From Cadophora sp. MPI-SDFR-AT-0126 (Eukaryota; Ascomycota; Leotiomycetes; Helotiales; Ploettnerulaceae): a stretch of 64,000 nt of DNA. Position numbers and translations under genes: made by a program. How positions within the stretch are numbered: the stretch's first letter is position 1; the number at the start of each line of letters is the position of its first letter. The notes below the pieces were generated by a model. It worked only from the letters and a program-made list of their open reading frames with translations, was not told where the DNA came from and did not search any database. The stretch spans positions 2,294,001-2,358,000 of the forward strand of contig JAGMVK010000008.1 of NCBI GenBank assembly GCA_020747065.1. Reading direction: 5' to 3'. This document shows positions 24,496 through 36,143 of the stretch, piece after piece.

Positions 24496-25993
24496 ATGAA
24501 TTCGAGCGAGGTTGTTGGTGCGTGGCCAGCTCCACCAGGGGTCATTCCGAATTTCCAGAATCCTGAATCAATTGCGTGGATGGTCATCACGGCGGCTTTG
24601 ATATCTCCAGTTGTTGCTGTCTTCTTTGTTCTGATGCGATCGTACACCAAACGATGCATCTTCAATCGATTCGATTGGGACGATTGTAAGTCTTGCCTCC
24701 CTCAGTACGGAACCGAACTTTACTGATTGGAGGACTTGTACAGATGCCGTTGTCATGGCCCTTGTGAGTAGCGATACTGCAACAATATCTCTAAGCTAAC
24801 AGCACTCAACAGCTCTTTTCGTTTGCGTATTCTGTGATACAAGTCATCCGTAAGGCGACCAAGCAATGAAGCCTCTCGGGCGTGTGCTAAGGTGTGTTTG
24901 TAGAGACCCAATATGGCTCTGGCTTGCACATTTGGAATGTCCCAATGACGAAATATACGACGTATACCAAGGCAAGCTCTTCAAGCTCGAATTTTCGGTC
25001 AGTATTGACACCCAAGCAGCTCGGCATCCCCGCCGCAGTGACGTACAACATGTCAACACTCCTCACTAAGGCTGCGATCTTGTTGTTCTACCTCCGACTT
25101 TCAACAGACTTCCACTTCCGATGCGTGACCTACGCTGTCATGTTCGTAGCTGTGGGATATAATCTTGCAGGAGGATTCGCATTCTTGTATCTTTGTCGGC
25201 CCGTGTCGAAATATTGGGATTTCAGTATTCCGGGAAAGTGTTCGAACATTGGTGCTGCATTCCTCGCTGGCGCTGCTCTAAATGTTGCCACTGATGTTGC
25301 GCTGCTTCTTTTGCCTTTGTGGCTGCTTCGTCCACTGAAGTTACCCCTAAAGCAGAAGATCGGAGTTACTCTGGTGCTCATGACGGGATCCTTGTAAGTC
25401 TCTCTTCGTTTCGTACTCGATCCCTTTCGCACTTCGTTACCTGTCTTTTGACGACATTCAAATCAATTTGGGTGTATTTCGCAAAATTGGCTCTAACAAG
25501 AAGTAGCGTCTGCGGTGTGAGCATATATCGATTAGCAATAATCCCCCCAGGTCTGAAGAACATGGACGCAACATGGCACTACATATCAAACATCATCTGG
25601 TGGTAAGCTTCCCTTCAACAACAAACACAACCTCTACCCTGGCCCCTAACAGATTACAGCATCATCGAGATGAATACCGGAATAATATGTGCCTGTCTGC
25701 CAAATCTCAAGGCCTTTGCCAAACGCCATTTTCCTAACCTGTTCAAGAGACCTGTGCCGGCTCTTATCAGGCCAGCAGGTTATATCCAGAGACCATCTCC
25801 ACAGAGCTTGGCAGACGCTCAGGGAAGCCGCACTCGCTGGCTCAATGGATACTTTTCCATGAGCTCGCTGAAATCGAGTGATGGATCAACTCCGTCAGTC
25901 AAAAAGACCATTGCATCTGCGTCCACCGTTGTATTTGCACCACAGTCGAAGAGTGATGCGAGGGAAAGTGTTCGAGAACAGTTGACTGTGTAA
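24496..25993 (+). CDS. Fungal rhodopsin-domain (PTH11-related) membrane protein
   Basis: Seven-helix integral membrane protein of the fungal rhodopsin-domain family, which overlaps PTH11-like receptors; most members have no known ligand. Six exons (24496-24685, 24744-24763, 24813-24849, 24892-25393, 25507-25602, 25660-25993) give about 392 residues with consistent phases, including a 20-nt micro-exon. Landmarks: WMVITAALISPVVAVFFVLMRSYTKR, DWDDYAVVMALLFSF, VETQYGSGLHIW, KAAILLFYLRL, FLYLCRPVSKYWD, ALNVATDVALLLLPLWLL, GSFVCGVSIYRL and the last helix before IIEMNTGIICACLPNLK. The cytosolic tail of ~90 residues is Ser- and basic-rich. No CFEM domain precedes it. The gene appears complete; it may have a sensory or membrane-organising role. 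Confidence 0.88.
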
Positions 25994-26538
25994 TGATACG
26001 GTCGGCGTTCGGTTTCGTGACTGGGCTCTCGATACAATTGACCAAGTGACTCTATCATATGAATCGGAGAAGCGGAACCAAATGAGAGCGTGATGAGGCC
26101 GATCAACCATCCAATGCTCTCTCTCAGTTGTAGGCTTTTGAGGATTTATGCAGAAAATCCGAGGCTGTGCTTGGCTATGGGGACCCAGGTTTGTGATGTC
26201 GAAAGAGCGTTCGGGTACTTTGCGGTTCAGTACCTGCGTCACCACCATGGAGTGTTTGTTGACGATAGTTTTGGCGAGGCTAAGTTTCCGCCTTGTCTCC
26301 CACCCGGCTAGATTCCCACGCGGTCTCTTTTCCTGCCAAAGATACAACGCGAAATTCACAATAGCATCTTGATCCTCTTCAAGCAACGCATCAATTCTTC
26401 GCAGCATCCAAGGTTTGTTTTCAAATTTGTCGACGATTCACAAGGCCTTTGCTAACCTCCACAAACAGCTAAATACAAATCCAACTAATCACATCCCCCA
26501 ACAAACCACTCCGTCATCCTCAAATTAAATCAATCACA
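25994..26538. other. Short intergenic
   Basis: No gene supported. The minus-strand frame at 25895-26407 is largely antisense to the preceding gene's tail. The last 100 bases form an A/C-rich leader before 26539. Confidence 0.45.
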
Positions 26539-27137
26539 ATGGGTTATGTACGCAGCACTACCGTCAGGAGCAAGCGAGTCGGCAAGAAGACCGTCAAGAA
26601 GACTGTGGAGAAGGGCAACGCGAAGAACACCCTCACGAGTGCGTGTCTTATGTTCACTGTTCTCACTGTACAATTGCTAAGGGATCAATAGAGGGCATGC
26701 ACGGCAACAAGATCTCAACAGCTGCATACAACAAGCGGAAGGCCTTCGGTATCCCCCGTCTGCCTCTCACCAAGGAGGAATTCTGTGCAATCCGTGACCA
26801 TGATATTTACTTCCTCACCACCACCGTCTTCAACAAGACCCCCGATGGATCCAAGAAGAGAGAGCTGGTCATGATCACCAATGACGAAGTCAAGGCTCTC
26901 ATCAAGTACCGCGCTATTCATGGCTACGATATGAAGGAGGGTGTCGTCTACAATTGGACCTGGCAGTACAACGGAGAAGACCAGGAGGGCTGGAAGAAAG
27001 TTACGGAGAAGGCTTGCCGGGTCTATGAGATCGAGATGAATGACAAGATCGCGCTTGCCATGGAGAAGAAGATCGTGGATTCTGGTGGAAAGTTGAAGGA
27101 GGATCTTGAGCTGTATGGACCGAGATACCAAAAATGA
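26539..27137 (+). CDS. Conserved-looking small basic protein, function unknown
   Basis: Two exons (26539-26638 and 26692-27137) give 181 residues. The first exon is strongly basic (MGYVRSTTVRSKRVGKKTVK), joined across a 53-nt GTGCGT..AATAG intron to LTKGMHGNKISTAAYNKRKAF. The body has alternating charged and aromatic residues (EFCAIRDHDIYFLTTTVF; KYRAIHGYDMKEGVVYNW) and ends ELYGPRYQK. Codons ending in C are favoured, as in well-expressed genes. The basic head would suit a nuclear or nucleic-acid-binding protein. I recognise no named family. Confidence 0.75.
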
Positions 27138-28141
27138 TTGGTTGAAGATGGGAATGGATGGAGCTGGGTCTGATTTGTTTTCTGCAATACAATTTTTTTC
27201 TCTCTCGCCTTCGATGCCCTAATGCAGGTTTGTGACCTTTATCCAAAAAAAAAAAAAAATCACTACCCCCTGAGTCTAAGATCTACTCTCCTTTCAATGT
27301 CCCCGCAGTTTTTCGTGGCTTGTGCTATCCTACCGCATTATCACTCATTGAAATACATGATCCACTTCATATCCAGTTTTCTTATACCTTTGGATGAGTT
27401 GTGTTGTCCTTCAGAATTGCGACCCCAGTTTCAATATCTTGATTAGGTTTTGTGGTCGTACATAACACTCTACGGCCGATGGATGTCCGCTTTTCTCTTT
27501 GATATCATTTTACTCAGTTTCGATGTCCTTATGATTATTCTTCGTGACTTGCGATACCTGTCTTGGTTAATATTCTATTTATCTTGAATGAACTTCTCTT
27601 AGGTCAATGTTGCATGTTATATCCTGGAATTGTGAACTTCGATGTATACTGCTTGGGCGTGAGATCCAGGGATGGCATTCCAGACTACTGCCACGTCAGA
27701 CTGGATCTGTGTTTCTATTTCTCCAATTACCTTTCAATTAAGATCAAGGTCTGACAAACATCTGCAATCGCATTTTCATGAGATCCATTCCTCTTTCTGG
27801 ATTATCTAGACTTGAATTGAATTTCCTGTTCATTTTTGGTGACTTCCTACGCTATTTTTGGTTGATGTCAATGGACGGTACTACCCAAGGATGATACTGT
27901 GCCACTTGATATCTGCTCCACTTCGTGGCTTGGTACTTATTGGTCTGTTCGTGCATTTTTTCGTAACTTTAATGTTCTGCTAGCAGGGGCCAAAAGTTGG
28001 TGCTTACTTTGCAGATCTCTTAATTTATTTATCTTGCCATTTCCCCTCACATTTCCAAAATAAAAAAAAAACTCTTATCTCCCCATAACTCATTTGAAGC
28101 GTCTCATGCGTACTTTCGGTTTGTAGTTGTCGTGCGCCAAG
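27138..28141. other. AT-rich intergenic with degenerate recurring phrases
   Basis: One kilobase without genes. A run of A lies at about 27245-27259 and another near 28062. Variants of TTCGTGRCTTG recur near 27313, 27541 and 27932, with a weaker one near 27836. The first two are preceded by a TTTCRATGTCC word. This may be an old, degenerate tandem duplication. Confidence 0.45.
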
Positions 28142-29588
28142 ATGTTCGACATGTTCTTCCCCTCCAAAGCGGATCTACCCTTACCACCCCCGCCAGATTG
28201 GATCCAGGTCGCTATCACAGTAGGTTCATCTGACCAGACACTTTCTGTTTAAACACTGATACGCATCATCTAGGTATCATGCCTCCTCTCCATTATCCTC
28301 CCAGCCGGTCCATTACGCATCAGTTCCGGCGGTTTGACCTTCGGGCTATTTTTCTACCTGTACGGTTGGACAGCGGCGAAGACGTTCAGTGCATATTCAA
28401 TTACGACAGGCTGTATTGGAACGGTATATCGCTGGATCGACCTCGTCCTGATTCATAATCCCGAAGAAGAGTTCTGGAGAGTGGAGGAGGTGGAGGGAAA
28501 GGATGGAAAGGATCATGTGATTAATGGTTATGCCCCTGATGGTGCTTGGGCGAAACTGAAGTGGTTTACGGATTTGTGGCTTTCTGCGAGGTAACTTACT
28601 ATCTCCATGCTTAAAATTCTGTGAAATGTATGGCTCATGATTTTTAGGGGCGTGGGGTGGAATATTCGGGCTTCACAGATGCCAGCTGCTGTCCCAAAGG
28701 GGATGTCCAGATCCAGGTGGGTTCGGGACAATGTTATTCATCTATTCTTTATGTACCTGGGATGTGACATAGCATCAACTATTCTCATGCAGATGGGCCG
28801 GGACGGACTCTTCTTTGACCAGCCGATCTTGTGGCAGGTCAGCTTTTCGTGGGTTGCGGCTTTCAGATCGTACTACATGATTGACATCACGTATTACATC
28901 GCGGCTATTCCTGCTGTGGCGTTTGGGGTTTCAAGTCCTCAAGTAAGTTTCCGAGTTCGAAATCCAATGATCCAGTTTTCTGTCCAAATATCTGAGGAAT
29001 GACTTCCTTTGACGTACCCCTCACTAACAATACCCTTCAGGACTGGCCCCCAATCACCGGCTCCTTCCGCAGAGAAGGTTACACCATCCGCAAGATGTGG
29101 GGGACCTGTTGGCATCAACTGATGCGTCGTCCCTGCAGTGAAGGAGGCCGAATCGTCAAGCAGCTTTTCGGCCTCAAGAAAGGCAGTTTCGGCAGCAGGT
29201 ACTCACAGATCTGGATCGCATTTCTGATCAGCACGAGTACGCATCATGCGGGGGCGGTGGTGGGATTGTTCGATGATGGTGGATTTTACCAGATGCTGTA
29301 TTTTATGATGCAGCCGGTGGGGATTATGGTGGAGGATTTGGTGATATATCTGGGAAAGAAGATGGGCTGGGAGGAACGTGGTGAGTTCTCTTGCTTGCTT
29401 GTGCTGTGGTGATCTTGTGCTGACTTTTGGACTCAGTTTGGGCGAAGAGAGTGGGTTTCTTGTGGGTGATTGTTTGGTTCTCTTGGTCGTTGCGATTCAT
29501 AGTTGCGTATCAGCCGTCTTCCTGGTTCGAATCACATGTCCTACCAAGTCTGACTGGGCATTTGATGAAGAGCAATGTGGCGAGTTAA
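28142..29588 (+). CDS. Wax-synthase-domain membrane O-acyltransferase
   Basis: Polytopic acyltransferase of the wax synthase/MBOAT-like type. Relatives in fungal clusters, such as the pyripyropene acetyltransferases, acetylate metabolite hydroxyls at the ER; that link is family knowledge. Exons 28142-28219, 28274-28590, 28648-28942, 29041-29380 and 29437-29588 give 393 residues, all phases consistent. Visible: several hydrophobic helices, RWVRDNVIHLFFMYLGCDIA, DWPPITGSFRREGYTIRKMWGTCWHQLMR (the family's F/W-x-x-x-WHQ region), then YSQIWIAFLISTSTHHAGAV with the likely catalytic histidine, and a final helix VGFLWVIVWFSWSLRFIVAY. It converges on a polytopic membrane protein, with a Zn2Cys6 regulator beyond, suggesting specialised metabolism. 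Substrate unknown. Confidence 0.88.
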
Positions 29589-29912
29589 GAACTGAATTTC
29601 AAAAGAGAAGAACACTCGAGTATTAGAGTCGGCTTCGTACTGGAGAAATTTCGCGGCATTTCGTGCACGATTAGATATTTTAGATTAGAATCAACACCAT
29701 TCTTTCCTGGCTGTTTGAGATATTTGACTTTCTTGTAGTGACGGTTACTCTTTCTCAGCAGTCAAAATCCAGACACTGCAGCTGCGGTTCCACGTTCACA
29801 GAAATAGTATACTGGAGTTCAAGAACAAGTGTAACATCTCCTGAAGTTTCTGCGTTAAGCTCTGATCATTGATCAAAGAAGATAGAGCACGCAGTCGTCT
29901 CCCGCGTGAAAT
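29589..29912. other. Convergent intergenic
   Basis: These 324 bases separate the 3' ends of the acyltransferase and the membrane protein. They are AT-rich with no coding frame. Confidence 0.5.
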
Positions 29913-31079
29913 CTACGCTTTCTTCACATCCTTCTCCGCCAACATATGCTCCCGCAATAGCCATATACCAGAAACTGTCGCAGCCGGTCCAAATAGGACT
30001 GTAGCCACAGCCATCTGAATCGCAATTTCGCCCGTCGAGATATCAGCCTTGCCGAGATGCTTCAAATCCCACATGACTCCCCACGCAGCAGCAAGTGCTG
30101 CACTCAGAATAATCAGTCCATCAACCTGGAAGATATAATGAAGAGCTCCCAGCATGGTGAAGCGATCGGTGACTGGTACTCGGATGAGAGAATGGATAAA
30201 GTTCACTTGTGGTACCTTTGCAGATATGCAGAGGACCATTGTGATGACATGTACAAAGGCGGAGACGGCGAAGTTGGTAATGTAAAGTCGGTGCAGGTAC
30301 TTGAGACTTGTCTCAGATTTGTTTACATTTGTTGCTGGTTCATTCCTTCGGATCGCTGTGGATATGACAACGAGTAATAGATTGACGTAGAGAGGGCAGG
30401 GCTGCCAGAAAGCAATCAGAGCTTGACGGATCTGAAATCCCGGATCTGGGAAAGGGACATAGATCGCTACAGTTGGTAGGAGGTATCCTAGAACCAGAGA
30501 TGGAAGCAATGCTTTCGCATACGCGGTGTCTACGAGTCTTGATGCTGGAGTCCAGGTGCTTTCCCTCGAGGAGTTTCGGAAAAATAGTAGATACCAGAGA
30601 GGGATTATGACTGCCCCTCCAACAGTCTGGTAGAAGAGAGCCCAGACGGAAGTCCTACCCCTTGTTTAGCAATGACATCTCCTTGAATATGAGTACTTGA
30701 CATACCAAGTAATGAAAGATGAAGCGTTCCCCTTTCTACCAGCCTCAACAGACCAGATCGATATGACCGAAAAGAACGAAACGAGGAAGTAAATCTGCTG
30801 GACCTGGGCATTGAGATCCCACCCCGAAGCCCCAGGCAGAAAAGCTGCGACCAAGAACCCTAGCCCGTAATCGAGCGATGCGATGCCGGTGTATTTGGTT
30901 CTCAAAGTCTGGTCGTTGTCGGGAAACTTGAGCGTCGTCGTGACGGTGGTCATGGGCTCAGCCGTCCTCATTGCCACATCGCTGAGCCTTATCTCTTTCA
31001 GTGCTATCAGAGACAGCGAGATGAAGAACCCTGTGGCAACGTAGCCTTTCCAGCCTCGAGGAAAGGATTTCTCAGCCAT
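29913..31079 (-). CDS. Polytopic membrane protein of unknown function
   Basis: Exons 30706-31079 and 29913-30660, joined by a 45-nt intron with a GCTAAAC-like branch site, give 373 residues. Roughly eight hydrophobic helices are visible, including VATGFFISLSLIALKEI, SLDYGLGFLVAAFLPGASG, IYFLVSFFSVISIWSVEAGR, LPSLVLGYLLPTVAIYV, VNLLLVVISTAI and a last one at MAVATVLFGPAATVSGIWLL. No transporter signature or soluble domain is present. In size and topology it recalls poorly characterised membrane proteins of fungal terpenoid clusters, but I cannot name the family. Its start lies 594 bp from the divergent Zn2Cys6 regulator, which could allow co-regulation. Confidence 0.8.
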
Positions 31080-31672
31080 GATGATGTTGTGCTGACACGA
31101 TATTACGATCAAAGTAGTGGTTCAGGACAGGCTCGAAGACTGAGGCTATGCGGGTCTGCGAAATATGTCGACGCCCGTCAAGATCTCTAGGCAGGGAGAA
31201 GGCACAGAGTAAATTTTGACTATCTGATATTCTTGTGCTTGACATCGACGATCTATTTGGGCAACTCACGGAGTCCGCGGGCATATGTTGTCAGCACAAT
31301 CATGCCCCCTTTCAATTTCTGCGGCACAGCCCAAAATCTCGTCCTGCCCCACCATTCCTTGGCTGTGCTTGGCCGAGACCGTCACTTACATATCGGTTTA
31401 TTTACACGCTGCTATTAGTCAATTAATTAAGCGGGTAGTATCATCAGAAACGGGGCCTGGTTTCTAGACTTCACAAGAAATCCATCGTACCCCTCGAAGT
31501 CCAATTCTGCTCTTGCGCCGCACACTTGAAAAGCAGACTTCGGGATTTGCGGAAGACAGGATGATCCCCACTTTCCAACCTGACTTCTTTATATCCTGAT
31601 CAGAAGAAAGCCAGAAGTGTCTTTTTGCTTAAAGGTCATGTAAACAAGCTGCAGAAAAGTGGAGATCATGAG
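31080..31672. promoter_or_regulatory. Divergent promoter region: membrane protein / Zn2Cys6 regulator
   Basis: The 593 bases lie between two divergent starts and hold no credible ORF. CGG and CCG triplets are scattered (for example around 31278 and 31453), as expected for possible Zn2Cys6 sites, but I see no well-formed inverted pair. A TTATATCCTG near 31590 could act as a TATA element for the plus-strand gene. Confidence 0.4.
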
Positions 31673-33405
31673 ATGTCTCTTGTTAGCCAACGGCTGAGAA
31701 CTAGAAGAGCAGACAAAGGATGCTGGACCTGCAAAGGCAAGTCCACCGACCCCTGAGCTCCGTTAGATAATTCTAATCCTTTACAGCTCGAAAGATAGGC
31801 TGCGACAAGACACTTCCAGCATGCAACAATTGCGTGCGCACCAAGAGATCTTGTGGAGGTTATGGGATCAAGCTTCATTGGCCTGATTCTGCAGATGGGA
31901 GACGTCCCATCAATTTTTGGGATACTTCCCCCAATCAACGACGACCCGAGACAAGATCTCAGCGTGGATATGGCCAGATCTACTTTCTGCATACGACTGA
32001 TGTTGATCTGGAATCCCGAATGATAAATGTGTGGATTCGTAGGGAAGAGCGCAGCATGAGTCCGGCTTCCCCATCAATTGGGAGAAGTCTGGCTTTCGGC
32101 TATGAGACGAGTTCCAACACCAGTAACAGACAATTATTGTCTTATTGTGAGTCCCATTATCCATGTATTGAACAAATAGCTCATCATATTCAAGACAACG
32201 AAGTTCTCTCCCGCATGATCACCACCATCGACGATGGCCGAAATGGGTTTCGCACAGTGTTACTCCCAAATGCGCTTTCTTTACAAAGCCTCGCATCCCA
32301 AAGCTTGCATGAAGCTATTCTTGCACTATCAGCATTACATTTACGGGGCCGTCAAGCGGCCACTAAGCACAAAATCTATTCTATCAGACTTCTATCCAAA
32401 TCAATCCAAGACAATGAGAGTCAGTATGTCGGCCAGTTCGGTACCTGCATGATGCTATGCGTTTGCGATGTCAGCTTCCCCCACTCTTCTTTCCTCTCAA
32501 GAAGTTATGTTGATTAGCGAAATAGGTCTTTGATGCAGTCGATGGAAGCTGGTACAGCCATATGCGGGCAGCTGATACAATCTCTCACTTGGTCGCAGCC
32601 CAACGTACACCAGAAGATCCTTCGATGTGCTTCCTTACGTCTTGGCTAGCATATCACAAGATCCTCTCAGAATTCAGTCGCATGCCGGATGAGACCGATC
32701 ACATAGGCTGGGATCCAACACTCCCTGGTGCAGATCCTCGTAGCCACATTGTAAGTTTCTGAAATGTCTCATCACACCAAGGAGCCGCCCGGATGCTAAA
32801 TGCCCCCTCAGATAATCGGATCCCTGGGCTGCTCAATGCAAGTTCTCGAATGCATTTCCTGCATCAACCGTCTCGCAAACATAGTCGACAAAAGTCCAAG
32901 CCAAAGATTACCTCATCAATTTTCGTTGATGCCTGCTCAGCTAGAAGCACAGCTAGAGTCTCAACAACAAACACCTCAAATCGTTTACGAAGTCGTCAAT
33001 GGATGTCTAGACGAATCTCGCATCACGAACACCGCAGAACTGTACCGCATCGCCGCACAAATCTACCTCCATCAATCTGTCACACGCAAGCCCGTCAATT
33101 GTCCTCAACTCAAACTCCTCGTCAACGAGGCGCTCCAGATCTTGAGAACTCTGGACATATGTACGAGTCCTTGGCCACTTTTCATCATCGCCCGCGAGGT
33201 GACAGGAGATGAACAGCGGGTTATGATACTAGAAACATTGGACAAGATGCAGAAAGAAAGAAGGATCGGAAACGTGGAAATTATGAGGAATATCATTGAA
33301 GCTGTCTGGAAACGGGCAGACTTGAATGCGGAGACAAAGGCGAAGAAGAGGGTCAATTGGAGGGACTTGGTAGATACCAAGCACCAGATTCCTTCATTTA
33401 TCTAA
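31673..33405 (+). CDS. Zn2Cys6 transcription factor with GC-AG first intron
   Basis: Fungal binuclear-cluster regulator of 521 residues. Exons 31673-31736, 31787-32469, 32526-32750 and 32812-33405 keep frame. The finger is split by intron 1: GCWTCK, then ARKIGCDKTLPACNNCVRTKRSCGG, giving a full C-x2-C-x6-C-x6-C-x2-C-x6-C. The first intron begins GCAAGT, a non-canonical GC donor, and ends TTTACAG; splicing there is required to keep the cluster. The C-terminal two thirds look like the helical fungal-specific regulatory domain (QSLASQSLHEAILALSALHL; GCSMQVLECISCINRLANI). Adjacency suggests it regulates the acyltransferase and membrane protein genes; this is inference. Confidence 0.9.
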
Positions 33406-34290
33406 TGCATTCATTCTAAATGTACTCTCGGCATTTAATTTGGCGTCAGGCTTCTGCTGAGCGCCTCTCTTGAACATTTCACCTTCTCAGCTTGGTAGCG
33501 GGTTCTTCTACTTTCTTGATTTCCGGCTCATGTCACAGAATATCCCCAGACATCTAGATATAGCTATATTTGAGTTTGCAATTGACCATATTGAATAGTG
33601 CCTCATCCTTTAGAAGACGCTCAGAGCAATGGGGCAGTAGCTTTCCGGATATACACTCGTGGCGCCCAAGGGCTGCTAGGGTTGATCAGCAGTTGGAAAT
33701 CCGCTGCCATTGCTGTGATGGTTGTCTCAATATGAGGACGATCAGACCTAGTACCCTTCCCCTCATATCGGAAGTCTTTCGGGCGATTTAGCATGACCCA
33801 AACATAACCTTGGGGTGTAAGAATCCAATCTACTTTGCACAAGATCATCGAAAATCATCTTATCCTCGACCGTGGATTACTTCACATATACTTCGATGGC
33901 CCTGATCGCAATTGTGGCGCTGTCATATCCCATGTTCTACAAGAAATTTTGGTTGTGAGTAAGAGACTGTTTGATAACTAACTTAATAAGTCCATAGTTG
34001 TAAGAGCTAGGCTAAATATCCCAAATAACAGATCAGAGCTCCACATTCAAGCTTGCAATAATCCCACTCTTGCACGAGTGCTTCAAGTCGGTAATATTGC
34101 TCTGTGGTTTCACAGCTCGATCGTATCTGCCTCACGATTCGCCCACCAAATTCGCCGTGGTGGCTTAGTGTGCTCAGCCGACTCGTGAATAAGACACGGT
34201 CACTCAAGAAGCATAAATCCCCCATCTCTGTCAAAGAATTAGAATCCAAATCACCTATACCATGAAACTTCATCACAGCCTCTTTTTGCT
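33406..34290. other. Intergenic with possible minus-strand remnants
   Basis: Two minus-strand frames look mildly protein-like: 33621-33848 (VDWILTPQGYVWVMLNRPKD) and 34007-34276. They lie in different frames and no GT..AG intron linking them was convincing. They may be pieces of a decayed gene; I do not call a CDS. Confidence 0.35.
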
Positions 34291-36143
34291 ATGAACCGGT
34301 CAGCTCGACATCAGTCAAACGAGTACAAGGAGCTTTTTGGCACTGTAGAACACTTGCGGTACTTGGAAGTTTTGAATTTCGAGGTCAGCTCGAATGATGA
34401 TACTTCTACTAGATACTAACATAGGAAAGGATTCGTCGAAGAATACTTTCGAAGATGGATTTTTTGATGTCAAGGAAGATGAGGCGGCTTGGCCTTGGAA
34501 AAAGGTGCGGACATGAATCTCGCCAAGTTGTACCGGCAACTCAATTCATGAGTAGGAATCAACGGACGTTGTAAAGGCAAGGCTAAGAATCATGTGAGGA
34601 CCTTAACTTTACTCATGCTTTTTCTTGTCAAGTCGGCCTCTCTGAAGACTTTCTGACCAATAATAGATTCTCCGAGGCAATGAGAGAGCCTTTCACCAGG
34701 ATGGACAACAAATTTTCAAAGGATCGACTCTTGCGAATGAACCAATCAGCATTTCAGAGCATCGCTAAAGAAATGTCTCTCCCCACTTCATTTCTTCGGA
34801 TGCTGCGAGATTCTTCGACAGTATTTGTGGATGTGCAGAATACATCCAGCACATCGCAAGACGCTCTTCAAAGTATGCTCCTATTTCATGCGTAATATAT
34901 ATTCAGCTCATGTAATGCAGCTATGATGTTGCAGAATAGCTTCACGACAACCTACAGATTCAGCGTAGCCTTAAGTTACGACCCAATTCACTGCTTGACA
35001 TCTGCCCTGGTTCACGGATTATCTACGAGTGAAATATCCACATTGACTACGAGGATGTGTGAGAACATGGACCTAATCGCCCTTCCGACAATGCTTTTTT
35101 CATATCTATTAGATTCAAGAGTGATCACTGGAAACCTCAGAGTGGAAGACTGTCACAGCGAAATAATGCAGATTGAAGAACAAACAGGGCTCCGCACGGT
35201 TTGGCATCCTCACAAGAATTCAGTTAAGGACCAAGATCAACACAAGAATCAAGATCATCGTCCTCATCGCTACGACACACTGGACTTTGATGACCTCACA
35301 GGCAAATTGACGAGTATCAGCTCCAAGCTAGCGTTCTGCGAGTACACCTGCGAAGTTCATCTTCCTATGCTAGATAGCTTTGATGCAATCAACAAACACT
35401 TCGTTGAAAGGTCATTGTCAACCTCTGGCGAGAAGTGCAATTTGGCAGCTGCAGAAGCACAGCTACGTACCGATAATAGCTTTATGAGGAGCTCGCTCAA
35501 CGGTACACTCTTCCGAGCACGGTACCTTTCGAAGCGAGCTCAAGCTCAGGTCCAAACAGTTCGTTATACTGCACTCCTTGCGCTTGCATACAGATTAACA
35601 TTTCGTGTAGATTTACAGCTTGATCGCGCAAAAAGATAACGCTCTGAGCATGCGGGATAATGCTTCTTTGAAGGCCATCTCGGAGGATCAGAGACGTATT
35701 GCACTGGCTGCAACGAAAGACAGTGCCGCTATGGGAGTAATTGCTGCCATTACCACTGTCTTCCTTCCCGCCACTTTTACAGCAGTGAGTAAAATCCCAG
35801 TGTGCATCTTCGCGTCGCTATGCAAATACTTTCCTCTATGCGTAGAAACTCAAGCGGCAGGCTAGCGATGCAGCATACATTGACTTCCAGATAGACTTTT
35901 TTCAGCACAACGTTCTTTAACTTTCAACCCGGCAAGGGTGAACATATCGTATCTGGATGGCTGTGGCTATACTTCCTGGTTACCATTATTCTCTCTGTTT
36001 TGATCATCTCTTGGTGGCTTTCAATATCGCGTCGCAAGTTCCGAGAGATTCAACGAACTATCGGCACCCCAAATGGGCTTGAAGGGAAGATCGAAACACC
36101 AGAAGAACTTGGAGCTACATTTGTAGCTAGTAAGCGAACGTAA
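34291..36143 (+). CDS. CorA-like fungal membrane protein, N terminus unresolved
   Basis: The C-terminal half is clear: EDQRRIALAATKDSAAMGVIAAI continues to TTVFLPATFTATFFSTTFFNF and then GWLWLYFLVTIILSVLIISW, the two-helix end of fungal CorA-like metal-channel relatives. There is no canonical GMN motif between the helices, so Mg2+ transport should not be assumed. Exons I trust: about 34668-34872, 34921-35558, 35611-35784 and 35895-36143, all in phase. A variable cytosolic region (SVALSYDPIHCLTSALVHGL) precedes them. Upstream, an ATG at 34291 begins MNRSARHQSNEYKELFGTVE, and an acidic exon near 34440-34505 (FEDGFFDVKEDEAAWPWKK) may belong, but I could not join these without a phase conflict. 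The 5' end is therefore tentative and may be damaged. Confidence 0.7.

Noticed and set aside
24962..25010. Possible GC-AG intron in the rhodopsin-domain gene (KASSSSSNFRS stretch)
   Set aside because: It would be only about 31 nt and the frame is open without it.
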